Made by a program: the position numbers and the translations under genes. Source: Paenibacillus rhizovicinus (lineage in GTDB: Bacteria; Bacillota; Bacilli; Paenibacillales; Paenibacillaceae). From it: a DNA stretch of 64,000 nucleotides. Of the stretch, positions 1 to 8,475 are shown piece after piece; position 1 is the first letter of the stretch; the number at the start of each line of letters is the position of its first letter. A model generated the notes under the pieces. That model worked only from the letters and a program-made list of their open reading frames with translations. It ran no database searches and was not told the origin of the DNA. The stretch lies in the NCBI RefSeq assembly GCF_010365285.1, contig NZ_CP048286.1, positions 661,001-725,000 on the forward strand. The letters run 5' to 3'.

Positions 1-408
1 CGATTGCGCCCAGAACTCCGGCTCTTCCATATGAATCGCTTCGATGCCGCAATCGATCGCCTTCTTGATATAGGTAGCGAGATATTCCGAGAACGAGATC
101 GTCGGCACCATGTACGGCACGTCTTTGCCATGCAAGATATGATTCCCGGCACGGTCCGTCTGCGCTTCGTCCCAGTGATCGCGGCCATCGAATTTACCGT
201 ACAGATAATCCTGGTACTCGCCCCATGAAACGCCCGTCATCAAGTGAATCGTATAACCCGCCTTCTTCCAGCCTTCGATACGTGCCGGCAGATCGTTTCC
301 GATGCCGTACACCATCACGAAATCGGTGCGCAAATCATACTTCGTTCCATACGGGCGCGACTCCTGAAACCCCGTCCATTCGGGATTCGCCTTCATTCTG
401 CGTGCCAT
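1..408 (-). CDS. Partial enzyme, TIM-barrel glycosidase-like N-terminus
   Basis: This is the N-terminal 136 residues of a longer protein cut by the window edge. The ATG start follows a GGAG Shine-Dalgarno sequence at about 10 nt. The protein begins MARRMKANPEWTG and has no signal peptide, so it is probably cytoplasmic. A segment ending GIEAIHMEEPEFW looks like a beta-strand of a TIM barrel carrying carboxylates, as in many glycoside hydrolases, but I cannot name the family. It lies downstream of the binding-protein gene in the same direction, separated by a terminator-like hairpin, so it is probably the distal gene of the sugar-uptake operon and may act on the imported glycan. That there is a gene here is secure; the function is inference. 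Confidence 0.7.
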   Translation of the reverse strand, partial: MARRMKANPEWTGFQESRPYGTKYDLRTDFVMVYGIGNDLPARIEGWKKAGYTIHLMTGVSWGEYQDYLYGKFDGRDHWDEAQTDRAGNHILHGKDVPYMVPTISFSEYLATYIKKAIDCGIEAIHMEEPEFWAQS

Positions 409-449
409 GTCTCATCGTCTCCTATCCGTTCCATAGCTGATTGTCGATT

Positions 450-481
450 AAAAAAGCCTGCCGGCTTGCGCCGGCGAGGCT
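450..481 (-). terminator. Rho-independent terminator or attenuator after the binding-protein gene
   Basis: Read on the minus strand, an 11-12 bp GC-rich stem with a GCAA loop is followed by six T residues. It sits just after the stop codon of the binding-protein gene and before the next gene of the same direction. It may therefore limit read-through into the downstream enzyme gene. Confidence 0.75.
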
Positions 482-503
482 GTGAGTGGACATCAAACTT
501 CAA

Positions 504-2201
504 TTAGTTTGGCATTTGAAGCGTGACGACTTCTTTGCCTTTCAGGTTTTCGTTGGTGTATTTCATTGCGTCCTCGTAGCCCGTTTTCTTCATTTGGTTA
601 CGCAGATCGTTGATGATTTTCAATGCGGCTTCATCGGATTTCGCGAATACCGCTTGTTTCCATACGTCGCCGATTTGATCCATGGACGGCTTGAGCGATT
701 CGTATTCAGGCGATTTCGCAAGCACGTCGCCAGGCGCGTAAGCGCTGATTACGCTAATTCCGTTCGGACGAAGGATTTTGCGCGCATTGTCCATAGCGGC
801 AATACGTTCTTGGTCGGCCCAGATATCGCCGCCGAGCGTGTTCGTGCGGTCAAGACCCGTCATGGATTCGAAGCCGATGCCGAAGCCTTCGTTCTTCTTC
901 GCTTTGCCCGTCGCGTCCGCGTTGAATTTATCGAAGAAATCTTTCTTCGCGACCGGTTTGCCGTCCACCATGTCGTAGTGCACGCCTTCTACGCCGTAAT
1001 GCACGAGTTTGAAGCCTTCGTCGGAAGCGAGGAAGTCGAGCAGTTTAAGCGACGCGTCCACGTTCTTGTTCTTTTTCGTGATAACCGTAACGTTGTTGCC
1101 TTGGATGCCGAGATCGACAGGACGGTTCTCTTCGGCGCCAGCGCGCTCCAGCGGTCCTACCGGAACGAAATCGGTGCCCGGATGCGCTTTCACGTAATCC
1201 TTGGATGCATCGAGAATGGCCGGATAGTGCGCTGCCAGAACAGCAATGCGTCCTTGATTGATTTTCTCCTTGGCGATCGGATCCGTCTGTGTGAACGTTT
1301 CCGGATCGAGCAGTCCTTCGGAGATCAGCTTGCGGTAGTAGAGCGTGTAATCCTCGTATTGCTTCGACATGAACGTATGCTCGAGCGTGCCGTCGCCTTT
1401 GTCGATATAATCGGATCCGTAGAACATCGTGTTGCCGATTCCGACCGCCCAGCCGTTGGAGAAGCCGCCAAGCGGGAATACCGGCATTCCGTTCTCTTGC
1501 AGATTAGCGTCTTTGATTTTCTTGAGGAAATTGTACAAGTCGTCTTTCGTATGAACGGATTGCGGGTCGATGCCGATTTTGCCCGCGATATCTTTCCGTA
1601 CATAGAAGCCGTAGAGCCAATCGTTCGCGTCCTTCTCGCTTGCCGGCTGGTTCTGGTAGAGCATATATTTCTTGTCGCCGAAGGCGCCGATCGCTTTGTC
1701 GTACAAAGCCGGAGGAACGTTCTCCTTCGCGATCTCTTTAGCCAGGTTCGGGTATTTGTCCAGTTTATCCGAAATGTCGACGAGCTGGTCCTCGTTAGCC
1801 GCTTTTATGATGCCGTCGAGTTCGCCGCCCCATGCCGGGCCGGTATAAACATCGGGCAAATCCTGCGTTGCGAAGATCGTGTTCACCTTCTCGACCTCGC
1901 TGCCCTTCGTATAATCGAATTTCACGGTAACGCCTGTTTTCTCTTTGATCGCATTCGCGATCGGCGTCATGTCGACGTCGCCCGCACCCGAGCCGTTCCA
2001 ATTATGAAGGATTTTGATCGTAACCTCTTTGTTGCTCGCCGTTTCGGACGAACCGCCGTTATTCGTGCTCGTATTGCCTCCGTTGCCGGCGTTGCCGGCG
2101 CTGCCCCCATTATTGCCGTTGTCGCTGCAGCCAGCGAGCATACCGCCGACCAATGTCAATGCGACCATCGAAGAAACGGTCGTTCTCTTCTTGTTCCACA
2201 T
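504..2201 (-). CDS. Extracellular sugar-binding lipoprotein (family 1, LplA/YtcQ-like)
   Basis: A 565-residue solute-binding lipoprotein of a CUT1-type sugar ABC importer. The signal peptide ends in the lipobox LAGC (Cys about residue 25), followed by the low-complexity Asn/Gly/Ser linker usual for surface lipoproteins of this group. The length fits the large LplA/YtcQ subgroup found in Paenibacillaceae next to LplB/LplC-type permeases. It is the third gene of the operon, downstream of the two permeases, with a 138-nt gap that could hold processing or expression signals. The substrate is not deducible from sequence; an oligosaccharide or polysaccharide fragment is likely from family and context. 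Confidence 0.93.
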   Translation of the reverse strand: MWNKKRTTVSSMVALTLVGGMLAGCSDNGNNGGSAGNAGNGGNTSTNNGGSSETASNKEVTIKILHNWNGSGAGDVDMTPIANAIKEKTGVTVKFDYTKGSEVEKVNTIFATQDLPDVYTGPAWGGELDGIIKAANEDQLVDISDKLDKYPNLAKEIAKENVPPALYDKAIGAFGDKKYMLYQNQPASEKDANDWLYGFYVRKDIAGKIGIDPQSVHTKDDLYNFLKKIKDANLQENGMPVFPLGGFSNGWAVGIGNTMFYGSDYIDKGDGTLEHTFMSKQYEDYTLYYRKLISEGLLDPETFTQTDPIAKEKINQGRIAVLAAHYPAILDASKDYVKAHPGTDFVPVGPLERAGAEENRPVDLGIQGNNVTVITKKNKNVDASLKLLDFLASDEGFKLVHYGVEGVHYDMVDGKPVAKKDFFDKFNADATGKAKKNEGFGIGFESMTGLDRTNTLGGDIWADQERIAAMDNARKILRPNGISVISAYAPGDVLAKSPEYESLKPSMDQIGDVWKQAVFAKSDEAALKIINDLRNQMKKTGYEDAMKYTNENLKGKEVVTLQMPN

Positions 2202-2339
2202 ACGAACCCCTCCAAATTATTCGATTATGGTATATGATAAAGTTTCGTCCGCGACGGCAGCCGAAAGGTTCAACGGGGAACCGACCGCCGGATCGCGCAG
2301 CGAGAACCGTTATCCGAACTTCATTTCTTTCACGAGCGA

Positions 2340-3236
2340 TCAGCCTTTGACCGAACCGATCATGGTGCCTTTAACGAAGAAACGCTGCAGGAACGGATAT
2401 ACGCATAGAATCGGGAATACCGCGATAACGAGCAATGCCATTCGCAGCGACTCCGGCGTCGAGCCCGCCATATTGACGTTAATCGTCTGCCCGCCATTCT
2501 GGGATGCCTGCTGCGCGGCGTTCGACAACGCTTCCGCTTCCGTCAACATTTGCTGAAGCAGCGTTTGAACCGGAATCAGATCCTTATTCGACACGTAATA
2601 CGCACCCGTAAACCAGTCATTCCAATGGGCGACCCCGACGAACAGCCCGATCGTCGCCAGCACCGGTCCCGACAACGGCAGGATGATGCGGGTGAAAATT
2701 TGAAAATCGCCGTATCCGTCGATCCGCGCCGATTCTTCGAGCTCCTCCGGAATGCCCTGCAGGAACGTGCGAATAATGACGATATGCATGAAGCTGAACA
2801 GCGACGGAATGACGTACACCCAGAACGTATTGATGAGATGCAGCTTCTGCAGCGTGATGAAGTAAGGGATGAATCCCGCGCTGAAGATCGTCGGCAAAAA
2901 GATGTAGAAGGTGAAGAACGTCCGTCCGGGCAGCGTCTTCTTCGACAGCGCGTACGCCATCATCGTGCTTAGGAACACGGAGAGGAACGTCCCGAGCAGC
3001 GTCCGCATGAGCGTGATTTTGTAAGCCGCCCATATCTTCGGATTGTCGAACACCTGCGCGTAGTTATCGAACGTGAATTTCCGGGGAAAGAAGTAGAGCG
3101 CGCCCATCATGGAATCCTTACCGTCGTTGAGCGAGTAGACGAGAATGTAAATGAACGGATAGATCATGGAAAATCCGAGCAGTGCCAGAACGATATAATT
3201 AAGCACATCAAATGGCGAGATAAGCCGTTTCTTCAT
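2340..3236 (-). CDS. Carbohydrate ABC transporter permease (LplC/YtcP-like)
   Basis: A 298-residue integral membrane permease. It has the expected hydrophobic segments, starting around residues 12-35, and the inner-membrane-component EAA region near 'EELEESARIDGYGDF', where the permease contacts the ATPase. The C-terminus FVKGTMIGSVKG is typical of the LplC subfamily. The gene follows the first permease after 23 nt and no ATPase gene is present, so a shared MsmX-type ATPase encoded elsewhere is expected. Confidence 0.93.
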   Translation of the reverse strand: MKKRLISPFDVLNYIVLALLGFSMIYPFIYILVYSLNDGKDSMMGALYFFPRKFTFDNYAQVFDNPKIWAAYKITLMRTLLGTFLSVFLSTMMAYALSKKTLPGRTFFTFYIFLPTIFSAGFIPYFITLQKLHLINTFWVYVIPSLFSFMHIVIIRTFLQGIPEELEESARIDGYGDFQIFTRIILPLSGPVLATIGLFVGVAHWNDWFTGAYYVSNKDLIPVQTLLQQMLTEAEALSNAAQQASQNGGQTINVNMAGSTPESLRMALLVIAVFPILCVYPFLQRFFVKGTMIGSVKG

Positions 3237-3259
3237 GTCGGTTACTCCTTCCTGCGGAA

Positions 3260-4177
3260 TTAGAAAAGGGACACATCGCTGACTTTGCGCGCTACGCGGT
3301 TGACCGTCAAAATCAAGATGAGCGCGATGACGCTTTGGAACAAGCCTACCGCGGCGGCGTAACTGAGTCGTCCGGAGCCGATACCCGCGTTAATAACATG
3401 CACGTCGAGCACGCTGCCGATCGACGCCGTGGCCGGTCCGTTCAACAGGAGCAGCTGTTCGTAACCCGCGCTCATCAAGCTTCCCGTGGCGAGGATGAAC
3501 AAGATAACGGCGATATTGCGAATGCCGGGCAGCGTGATATGCCAGATTTGCTTGAACCGTCCCGCGCCGTCGATCTTCGCGGCTTCGTATTGCTGCTGGT
3601 CGATGCCGGCAATCGCGGCGATGTAGATGATCGAGTTCCAGCCGATGTTCTTCCATATATCCGAACCGATGATCATTTGGTAGAACCAACTCGTGTTGTT
3701 CAGGAATTGAATCGGCTCATTCACCAGGCCGATCGATTCCAGGAAGTTGTTGACCGGACCTCCGTATTGGGAGAGCAGCCGCTGCATCAGCGTGACGACG
3801 ACGACCCACGATACGAAGTAAGGCAAATACGAAAGCGTTTGCACCGTTTTCTTAAAAGCAACGTTGCGAACCTCGTTGAGCAGAATCGCGAGCACGATCG
3901 GCGTCAAGAATCCGATACATAGCTTCATCCCGCTGATCAGGATCGTATTGCGTATGATTTCTTTGGATTGGTAGTAATCGAAAAATTGATGGAAATACTT
4001 CAAGCCGGCCCAAGGGCTGCCGGTGAAACCACCGGTGAATCTGAAATCGCGGAACGCGACTTGGATGCCGTAGAGCGGCACGTAAGAAAACAGAAAAAAC
4101 CAGATGACGCCAGGCAGCATGAACAGATAAAAGATTTTGTGCCGCCAAATGCGCTTCCAAAGCAATGATGCGGTCAT
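3260..4177 (-). CDS. Sugar ABC transporter permease (LplB/YteP-like)
   Basis: A 305-residue multi-spanning permease, partner of the downstream permease. The EAA-type motif appears as 'QQYEAAKIDGAGRFKQIW'. A longer reading frame upstream is possible, but the ATG used here (MTASLLWKR) has a clear AAGGAGG ribosome binding site 9 nt upstream, which decides the start. It is the first gene of the operon. A consensus-like promoter and an overlapping AT-rich palindrome lie about 100 nt upstream, consistent with control by the neighbouring GntR/LacI regulator. Confidence 0.92.
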   Translation of the reverse strand: MTASLLWKRIWRHKIFYLFMLPGVIWFFLFSYVPLYGIQVAFRDFRFTGGFTGSPWAGLKYFHQFFDYYQSKEIIRNTILISGMKLCIGFLTPIVLAILLNEVRNVAFKKTVQTLSYLPYFVSWVVVVTLMQRLLSQYGGPVNNFLESIGLVNEPIQFLNNTSWFYQMIIGSDIWKNIGWNSIIYIAAIAGIDQQQYEAAKIDGAGRFKQIWHITLPGIRNIAVILFILATGSLMSAGYEQLLLLNGPATASIGSVLDVHVINAGIGSGRLSYAAAVGLFQSVIALILILTVNRVARKVSDVSLF

Positions 4178-4267
4178 ATCGCGTTTCCTCCTTGCGAATG
4201 GTGTAGGCGCAGTCCTTTGAACCACGTTTGTTTCAATCGGGCTGTACCCTTCCTACTTCTTACAAAT

Positions 4268-4297
4268 AATATATAGTATCTATTGTATATATTCAAT
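4268..4297 (-). promoter_or_regulatory. Candidate promoter with overlapping operator, transporter operon
   Basis: On the minus strand there is TTGAAT (4296-4291), a 17-nt spacer and TATATT (4273-4268). The imperfect palindrome ATTGTATATATTCAAT (4282-4297) covers the -35 element. Related AT-rich palindromes lie before the regulator gene and the GxGYxYP gene. A repressor bound here would block the promoter. This is read from sequence and is not proven. Confidence 0.5.
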
Positions 4298-4387
4298 ATG
4301 TTTTTTTGTATTTTATAAAAAGTTTAATCCACCTTACTGTTAACCTCCGGCCGGCTGCTTGAATCCGCTTCTTCCGGCACAACGCAA

Positions 4388-4421
4388 AAGCCCGGCTTCC
4401 TAGTCGTAGGAAGCCGGGCTT
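4388..4421 (-). terminator. Terminator of the GntR/LacI-type regulator gene
   Basis: A perfect 14-bp inverted repeat with a 6-nt loop lies directly after the regulator stop codon, followed on the minus strand by a short T-rich stretch (TTTTGCGTT). Confidence 0.75.
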
Positions 4422-4434
4422 CATGGCGGAAACA

Positions 4435-5607
4435 CTATTTGGCGTTGGGAGAACCGGATGTTTGACGGACAACGAGCTCGGGTTCGATGAGCGTCTTCAT
4501 ATATTTGCCGCCTTTGCCATTGCGGATGATCTGCAGCAGCATCTCCGCCGCTCTGCACCCCATGTCGTACTCGTATTGCTTGACATGCGTGAAGATGCTG
4601 AAATCCTCCGACATCGAAGTCGGATCGTCGAAACTGACAATGGACACGTCGCCCGGAACTTTAAGTCCCGCCTGCCGCGCCATTTGATATATTTCGATGC
4701 CGAGTCTGCCGTTCAGCGTTATATAAGCCGTCGCCATCCGGTTGCGGATGTAACGATACAACGGATGCCGTTCCGGATCATCGGTTTCATCCATGCTGAA
4801 TTCCGTGATCATATGCGCCGGATTGATAAGCGCGCCCTTGTTCTTGAGCGCGTTCATATAGCCTTCGATCCGTTCCTGCACCGTGATCGTCTGCAGCGGG
4901 GAATCGGAGCAAATGGCGATTTCGCGGTGGCCAAGCTCCCACAGATGGTCGACTGCCAGACTCGCCCCCATCCTTCCGTCCGCAGCGATGTAATTCGTCT
5001 CGACGCCAGGCAGGAAGCGGTCGATCAGCACGAACGGAAAACCCGAAAACTTCATGGCCAGTATCTCTTCATTGTAGCGTTCTTCATCGACCGGGAAGAT
5101 GAGCAGCCCTTCGACACCGATGTCTTTCAGCGTCCGGATCGCTTCGATTTCCTGCTTTATTTCGCCGCCGGACAGCAGTATGATGCAGCGGCAGCCCCTC
5201 TCTTCCAACGTGCGCCGAATCCCTTCGACGAGCCGGATCGCGAAGAAATCGTAAATCGAGGGCATTACGAGACCGACGACTCCGGTCCGCCTTCCGAATT
5301 CGCCTTGTTCCGAAGCCGAGGCTCCTGACGGCGCGCTTGCCGAGGCGGGCTGCTGATTCGTTTCGATCAAAGCTTCTTTCCCGCGCCCGCTCACGAAGCT
5401 GCCCCGTCCGGGCACGCGCGTGATGAATTTCTCGTTCGCAAGTCCGGAAAGCGCGTTAACGACTGTTATTTTGCTGACGTTGAACTGCTCCATCAGCTCT
5501 TTCTCCGTCGGAATCCGGTCGCCTTCCTTCAAACCTTCTGATTCGATTAAGTCGCGGATGTAATCTTGGATCTTCTGATATAGCGGTATCCGGTCAGCTG
5601 TGCTCAT
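4435..5607 (-). CDS. GntR-family HTH regulator with LacI-type sugar-binding domain (AraR-like architecture)
   Basis: A 390-residue one-component regulator. Residues about 5-72 form a GntR winged helix, with 'PTEKELMEQFNVSK' as the recognition helix region and GRGSFVSG as the wing. From about residue 105 onward it is a LacI/periplasmic-binding-protein-like domain (VGLVMPSIYDFF, LIDRFLPG, the FDD segment) that should bind a sugar effector. This combination is known from AraR-type repressors. It is flanked by the transporter operon on one side and a divergent secreted-protein gene on the other, so it is the likely local repressor and may regulate itself. The effector is unknown. Confidence 0.92.
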   Translation of the reverse strand: MSTADRIPLYQKIQDYIRDLIESEGLKEGDRIPTEKELMEQFNVSKITVVNALSGLANEKFITRVPGRGSFVSGRGKEALIETNQQPASASAPSGASASEQGEFGRRTGVVGLVMPSIYDFFAIRLVEGIRRTLEERGCRCIILLSGGEIKQEIEAIRTLKDIGVEGLLIFPVDEERYNEEILAMKFSGFPFVLIDRFLPGVETNYIAADGRMGASLAVDHLWELGHREIAICSDSPLQTITVQERIEGYMNALKNKGALINPAHMITEFSMDETDDPERHPLYRYIRNRMATAYITLNGRLGIEIYQMARQAGLKVPGDVSIVSFDDPTSMSEDFSIFTHVKQYEYDMGCRAAEMLLQIIRNGKGGKYMKTLIEPELVVRQTSGSPNAK

Positions 5608-5631
5608 TTCACACCACCAATTCTCGGTATC

Positions 5632-5650
5632 ATATTAGTATATATAATAT
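5632..5650 (-). promoter_or_regulatory. AT-rich palindrome upstream of the regulator gene (possible auto-operator)
   Basis: Inverted repeat ATATTA ... TAATAT with a 7-nt spacer, centred about 34 nt before the regulator start codon. It partly overlaps a TATGAT -10-like element at 5634-5629 on the minus strand. The site resembles the palindromes at the other two promoters of the locus. Confidence 0.4.
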
Positions 5651-5764
5651 ATTTTTGCTTGCTGCTATGCAAGCAGGATTCTCTATGCCAATTACCCCTT
5701 TTTTTATCGCAAAATAACCCCTCCGACCTAGATAATGTACAATTTCACCGAGAATAATAAGAGG

Positions 5765-5806
5765 TTTTGTCGAAAGTATTGTATCTTTATATACAATATA
5801 TTAAAT
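5765..5806 (+). promoter_or_regulatory. Candidate promoter, operator and Spo0A-box-like site of the GxGYxYP gene
   Basis: TTTTGTCGAAA (5765-5775) matches the Spo0A-box consensus. It is followed by the palindrome ATTGTAT-CTTTAT-ATACAAT (5778-5797), which overlaps a possible -35 (TTGTAT, 5779-5784) with TTAAAT (5801-5806) as -10 at a 16-nt spacing. Regulation by the adjacent GntR/LacI protein, and perhaps by Spo0A, is inferred. Confidence 0.4.
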
Positions 5807-6007
5807 ATAAACTGTGTTGGTAAACACATGGCTTGCAACAGACGATGTTGGAATGCGAGGAGGTGACCGGCTGGAAATAGACGGGCTATGCGTCTTGAGC
5901 AAGAAGCAGGGCAAGTACGGATTGATTGCAAGCTGCAAGCAGCTCCGCTGAGGACAAGGGATGCAGAAATCAGATTGATCAAACTAATGGAACGAGGTGC
6001 TTGATTC
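5807..6007 (+). other. Long 5' leader of the GxGYxYP gene
   Basis: About 200 nt lie between the candidate promoter and the start codon. A perfect AGGAGGTGA at 5858-5866 stands 7 nt (measured from GGAGG) before a CTG codon at 5871, which opens a 26-codon frame ending at 5951. No ATG, GTG or TTG uses this site. It could be a leader peptide with a rare start, or a coincidence. No known riboswitch class was recognised. Confidence 0.3.
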
Positions 6008-8077
6008 ATGATTCGAAAGTTTACGACCGCGGGACTGGCGCTCGCCTGCACGCTGACTTTTACGATCGGCGCATCGGCGGAAACCCCGGCGCAGCCTGCT
6101 GCCGCAAAGGATAAAAGCACGATTACGTGGCCTTCCGACCAATTGCTGCCTAGTTTCGCCAAAGTCAAACAGCTTGAAGTCGCGGATATTTACGATGCGC
6201 CCGGCGACGTGAAGATCATGCTGGCCGCGCTGCAAGGCATCGTCAACCGCAAGCAGCCCCGCATGTATTTGCTCGAGAGCAAAGAAGAAGGCAAATTCAC
6301 GTGGCTGAACGATATCGATGTTCCTTATAAAGTACGCGATAACTACTGGGATCTCCTGCAGACGTTCAAGAGCGAAGTGAAAGGCGTCATCGTGTACGAT
6401 CCGAACGTGCCCGACTCCATTAATGTCGCTACGACGATGGCCGGCCTGCAGGATGCCCTCGTCGCCAGTCCCGAACTGGCGGAGAAGCTGACAGCCGCGC
6501 CTTACGGCTTGAAGGTGCTGGACGATCTTCGCGGGAAGTTCAAGGATCGGCTTGACGCCTACACTTGGCAGTACGAGCATCTCTGGAATCAGACGACGCA
6601 CCGGATGCTGATCGGACTGAGCCCGGATACGTCCATCCGCATTCCGGACGGCCTCCCCGCTTCCTTCAAGACGATCGCCGCGGATACGACGCAGGAACGC
6701 GACGGGAAGAACCGCAGCGTCTACGATCTCGATCTGTCGCCGTTCGTCGGCAAAGACGCGGTGTATCTGCGTTTCGACGATGCTTTTACGCAGGATGGCT
6801 GGGGCTCCGCCGTGCATGAAGTGACCGTGAAAGCAGACGGTCAGACGATCGCCCATTTCGTGCCCGGCACTCCGGAAGAAAAGCCGTTCTTGTATGACGC
6901 GCAGAGCTCGCAGGTCTCTTCGGGCAACGGCGGCCACCGTTTTGCCGATAACGGCCGCTACTTCGTGTACAAGTTCACGCCGCCTGCAGGCACGAAGCAA
7001 TTGACCGCCTCCGTCGATATGTGGAATCAATTCAAAGTATCGGCCGGCAACGATCAGCCGCTGTCTTCGGAGCAGAAAGAGCCTTACGGCTACTTGCGGG
7101 ATTACGCGGTCGCCAACAAGGCGATGGTGTTCTGGCTCGACGCGAACGTGCCGGAGCAGCGCGAGTTGTTCGAACGCATCCTCTCCGACGTCAAGCCGGG
7201 CACGCCGTACTTGGGCTGGTTCAGCAACGACGTGCAGGGGGAATTCAATTCCGTCGAAATCACGTCGCAGCACAGCGTATACGTCCTGGCGGCGGATTGG
7301 TTCAGCAACATGTCGGTATTCTCCGGCACGTCCATGAAAGCGAAGCTGCCCGCTCCCGCGAAGACGCCGAAGCTGGACAATAAAATCTACGTCACCTACA
7401 CCTTCAGCGAAGGCGACAACTTCCAGTATAACCAGCACCGGATGCGCGTGCTGTGGGACGATCCGAGCCGCGGCAAGGTGCCGATCAACTGGACGTCGAG
7501 CCCGCTGCTGTATGACGGCGCGCCGGTCATGCTCGACCATTACTTGAGCACCGCTACGCCGAACGACCAGCTGATCGCCGGACCGTCCGGCGCCGGCTAC
7601 TTCTACCCGAACGCATGGCCGGACGAGACGTTCGCGCCTTATTTGAAACAATCGTATGCGTACATGAAGAAAACCGGCATGACGATTCCGTACGTGCTTA
7701 ACCGCGTCGACGGCCAAAACGTGCCGCTGAGCGAAGCCAAAGTCAACGCCTACACGAACGAATACCATGTGCCGGGCCTGTTCCTGAGCTGGGAAGACCG
7801 CTTCGGCATCTCGGTCGAAGGCGGCAAGCTGCCGGTATCGACGATCCAAGGCATCAGCACCGTGCAGGACGGCAAACGCATTCTCGACGAAGCCAAAGCG
7901 AATTGGGACGGCAAGTCCCCGCTCTTCGTCTCGCTCGGTCTGCTGGCATGGAGCATGACGCCTTCCGATGTCGCCGCTTTGAACGCATCGCTTGGCAGCG
8001 AGTACCAGGCTGTCAGAGCCGACCAGTACTTCTCGCTCGTGCGCGAGGCGAACGGCTTGCCGGCCAAAGCGCAATAA
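6008..8077 (+). CDS. Secreted GxGYxYP-domain protein (putative glycoside hydrolase)
   Basis: A 689-residue exported protein. An N-terminal signal peptide (to about ASAE, residue 25) is followed by the GxGYxYP N-terminal region (IVNRKQPRMYLLE). An inserted beta-rich segment (about residues 215-340) resembles a carbohydrate-binding jelly roll. The C-terminal domain carries the family signature GAGYFYP. The family is thought to comprise carbohydrate-active proteins, but its reaction is poorly defined. The ATG has GAGGTG 9 nt upstream. The gene is divergent from the GntR/LacI regulator and is probably co-regulated with the transporter, so it may act on the polymer whose products are imported. An overlapping reading frame on the other strand is a codon-bias shadow. 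Confidence 0.88.
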   Translation: MIRKFTTAGLALACTLTFTIGASAETPAQPAAAKDKSTITWPSDQLLPSFAKVKQLEVADIYDAPGDVKIMLAALQGIVNRKQPRMYLLESKEEGKFTWLNDIDVPYKVRDNYWDLLQTFKSEVKGVIVYDPNVPDSINVATTMAGLQDALVASPELAEKLTAAPYGLKVLDDLRGKFKDRLDAYTWQYEHLWNQTTHRMLIGLSPDTSIRIPDGLPASFKTIAADTTQERDGKNRSVYDLDLSPFVGKDAVYLRFDDAFTQDGWGSAVHEVTVKADGQTIAHFVPGTPEEKPFLYDAQSSQVSSGNGGHRFADNGRYFVYKFTPPAGTKQLTASVDMWNQFKVSAGNDQPLSSEQKEPYGYLRDYAVANKAMVFWLDANVPEQRELFERILSDVKPGTPYLGWFSNDVQGEFNSVEITSQHSVYVLAADWFSNMSVFSGTSMKAKLPAPAKTPKLDNKIYVTYTFSEGDNFQYNQHRMRVLWDDPSRGKVPINWTSSPLLYDGAPVMLDHYLSTATPNDQLIAGPSGAGYFYPNAWPDETFAPYLKQSYAYMKKTGMTIPYVLNRVDGQNVPLSEAKVNAYTNEYHVPGLFLSWEDRFGISVEGGKLPVSTIQGISTVQDGKRILDEAKANWDGKSPLFVSLGLLAWSMTPSDVAALNASLGSEYQAVRADQYFSLVREANGLPAKAQ

Positions 8078-8248
8078 GCACAAAAAGATCCATACGCGAA
8101 ATGAAGCAAATCGTGAGATGATCCAAAAGCTTATCAATGAAATTAATAAGGTATCCGACCATCGCATGCCTAAAAAAATGCGCCCTCTTATTGAAAATGA
8201 CATCACGCATCCAATTGGTCGTAAAGCCTTCGCCTACGCAGCTAAAAA

Positions 8249-8284
8249 GAAGCTCTCGGGGCTGCATTTCCCGAGAGCTTCCTT
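8249..8284 (+). terminator. Terminator downstream of the GxGYxYP gene
   Basis: An 11-bp stem AAGCTCTCGGG/CCCGAGAGCTT with a 9-nt loop is followed by CCTTTCTATC, about 170 nt after the stop codon. The T run is weak. Confidence 0.55.
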
Positions 8285-8475
8285 TCTATCCAGCATCCAG
8301 CATCCTTCTCATCCGAACCTAACCGATTCAAATTCGAAAAGCTAGGAGACACTTTATCACGTCTCCATGCAAGTTTTCAAAAATCAAAGCGAGTGAACAG
8401 CAAGGCCGCCTCTACAGCACCATATTCATATCCTACATACATTCAATCACCATCAAAATTAAATGTAATGAGATA
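8285..8475. other. AT-richer stretch with no recognisable gene
   Basis: I see no reading frame with a ribosome binding site and no clear RNA structure. It begins the AT-rich patch that runs to about 11.3 kb. Confidence 0.4.

Noticed and set aside
486..2237. Long plus-strand reading frame of 583 codons
   Set aside because: It is antisense to the binding-protein gene, rich in Arg/Val/Phe without any fold pattern, and has no ribosome binding site; a codon-bias shadow.
5728..6168. Minus-strand frame of 146 codons across the GxGYxYP promoter
   Set aside because: It overlaps the signal peptide of the plus-strand gene and its control region, has no ribosome binding site and a low-complexity hydrophobic composition.
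5984..8206. Minus-strand frame of 740 codons
   Set aside because: Complete shadow of the GxGYxYP gene, with Arg/Val-rich composition typical of antisense frames.
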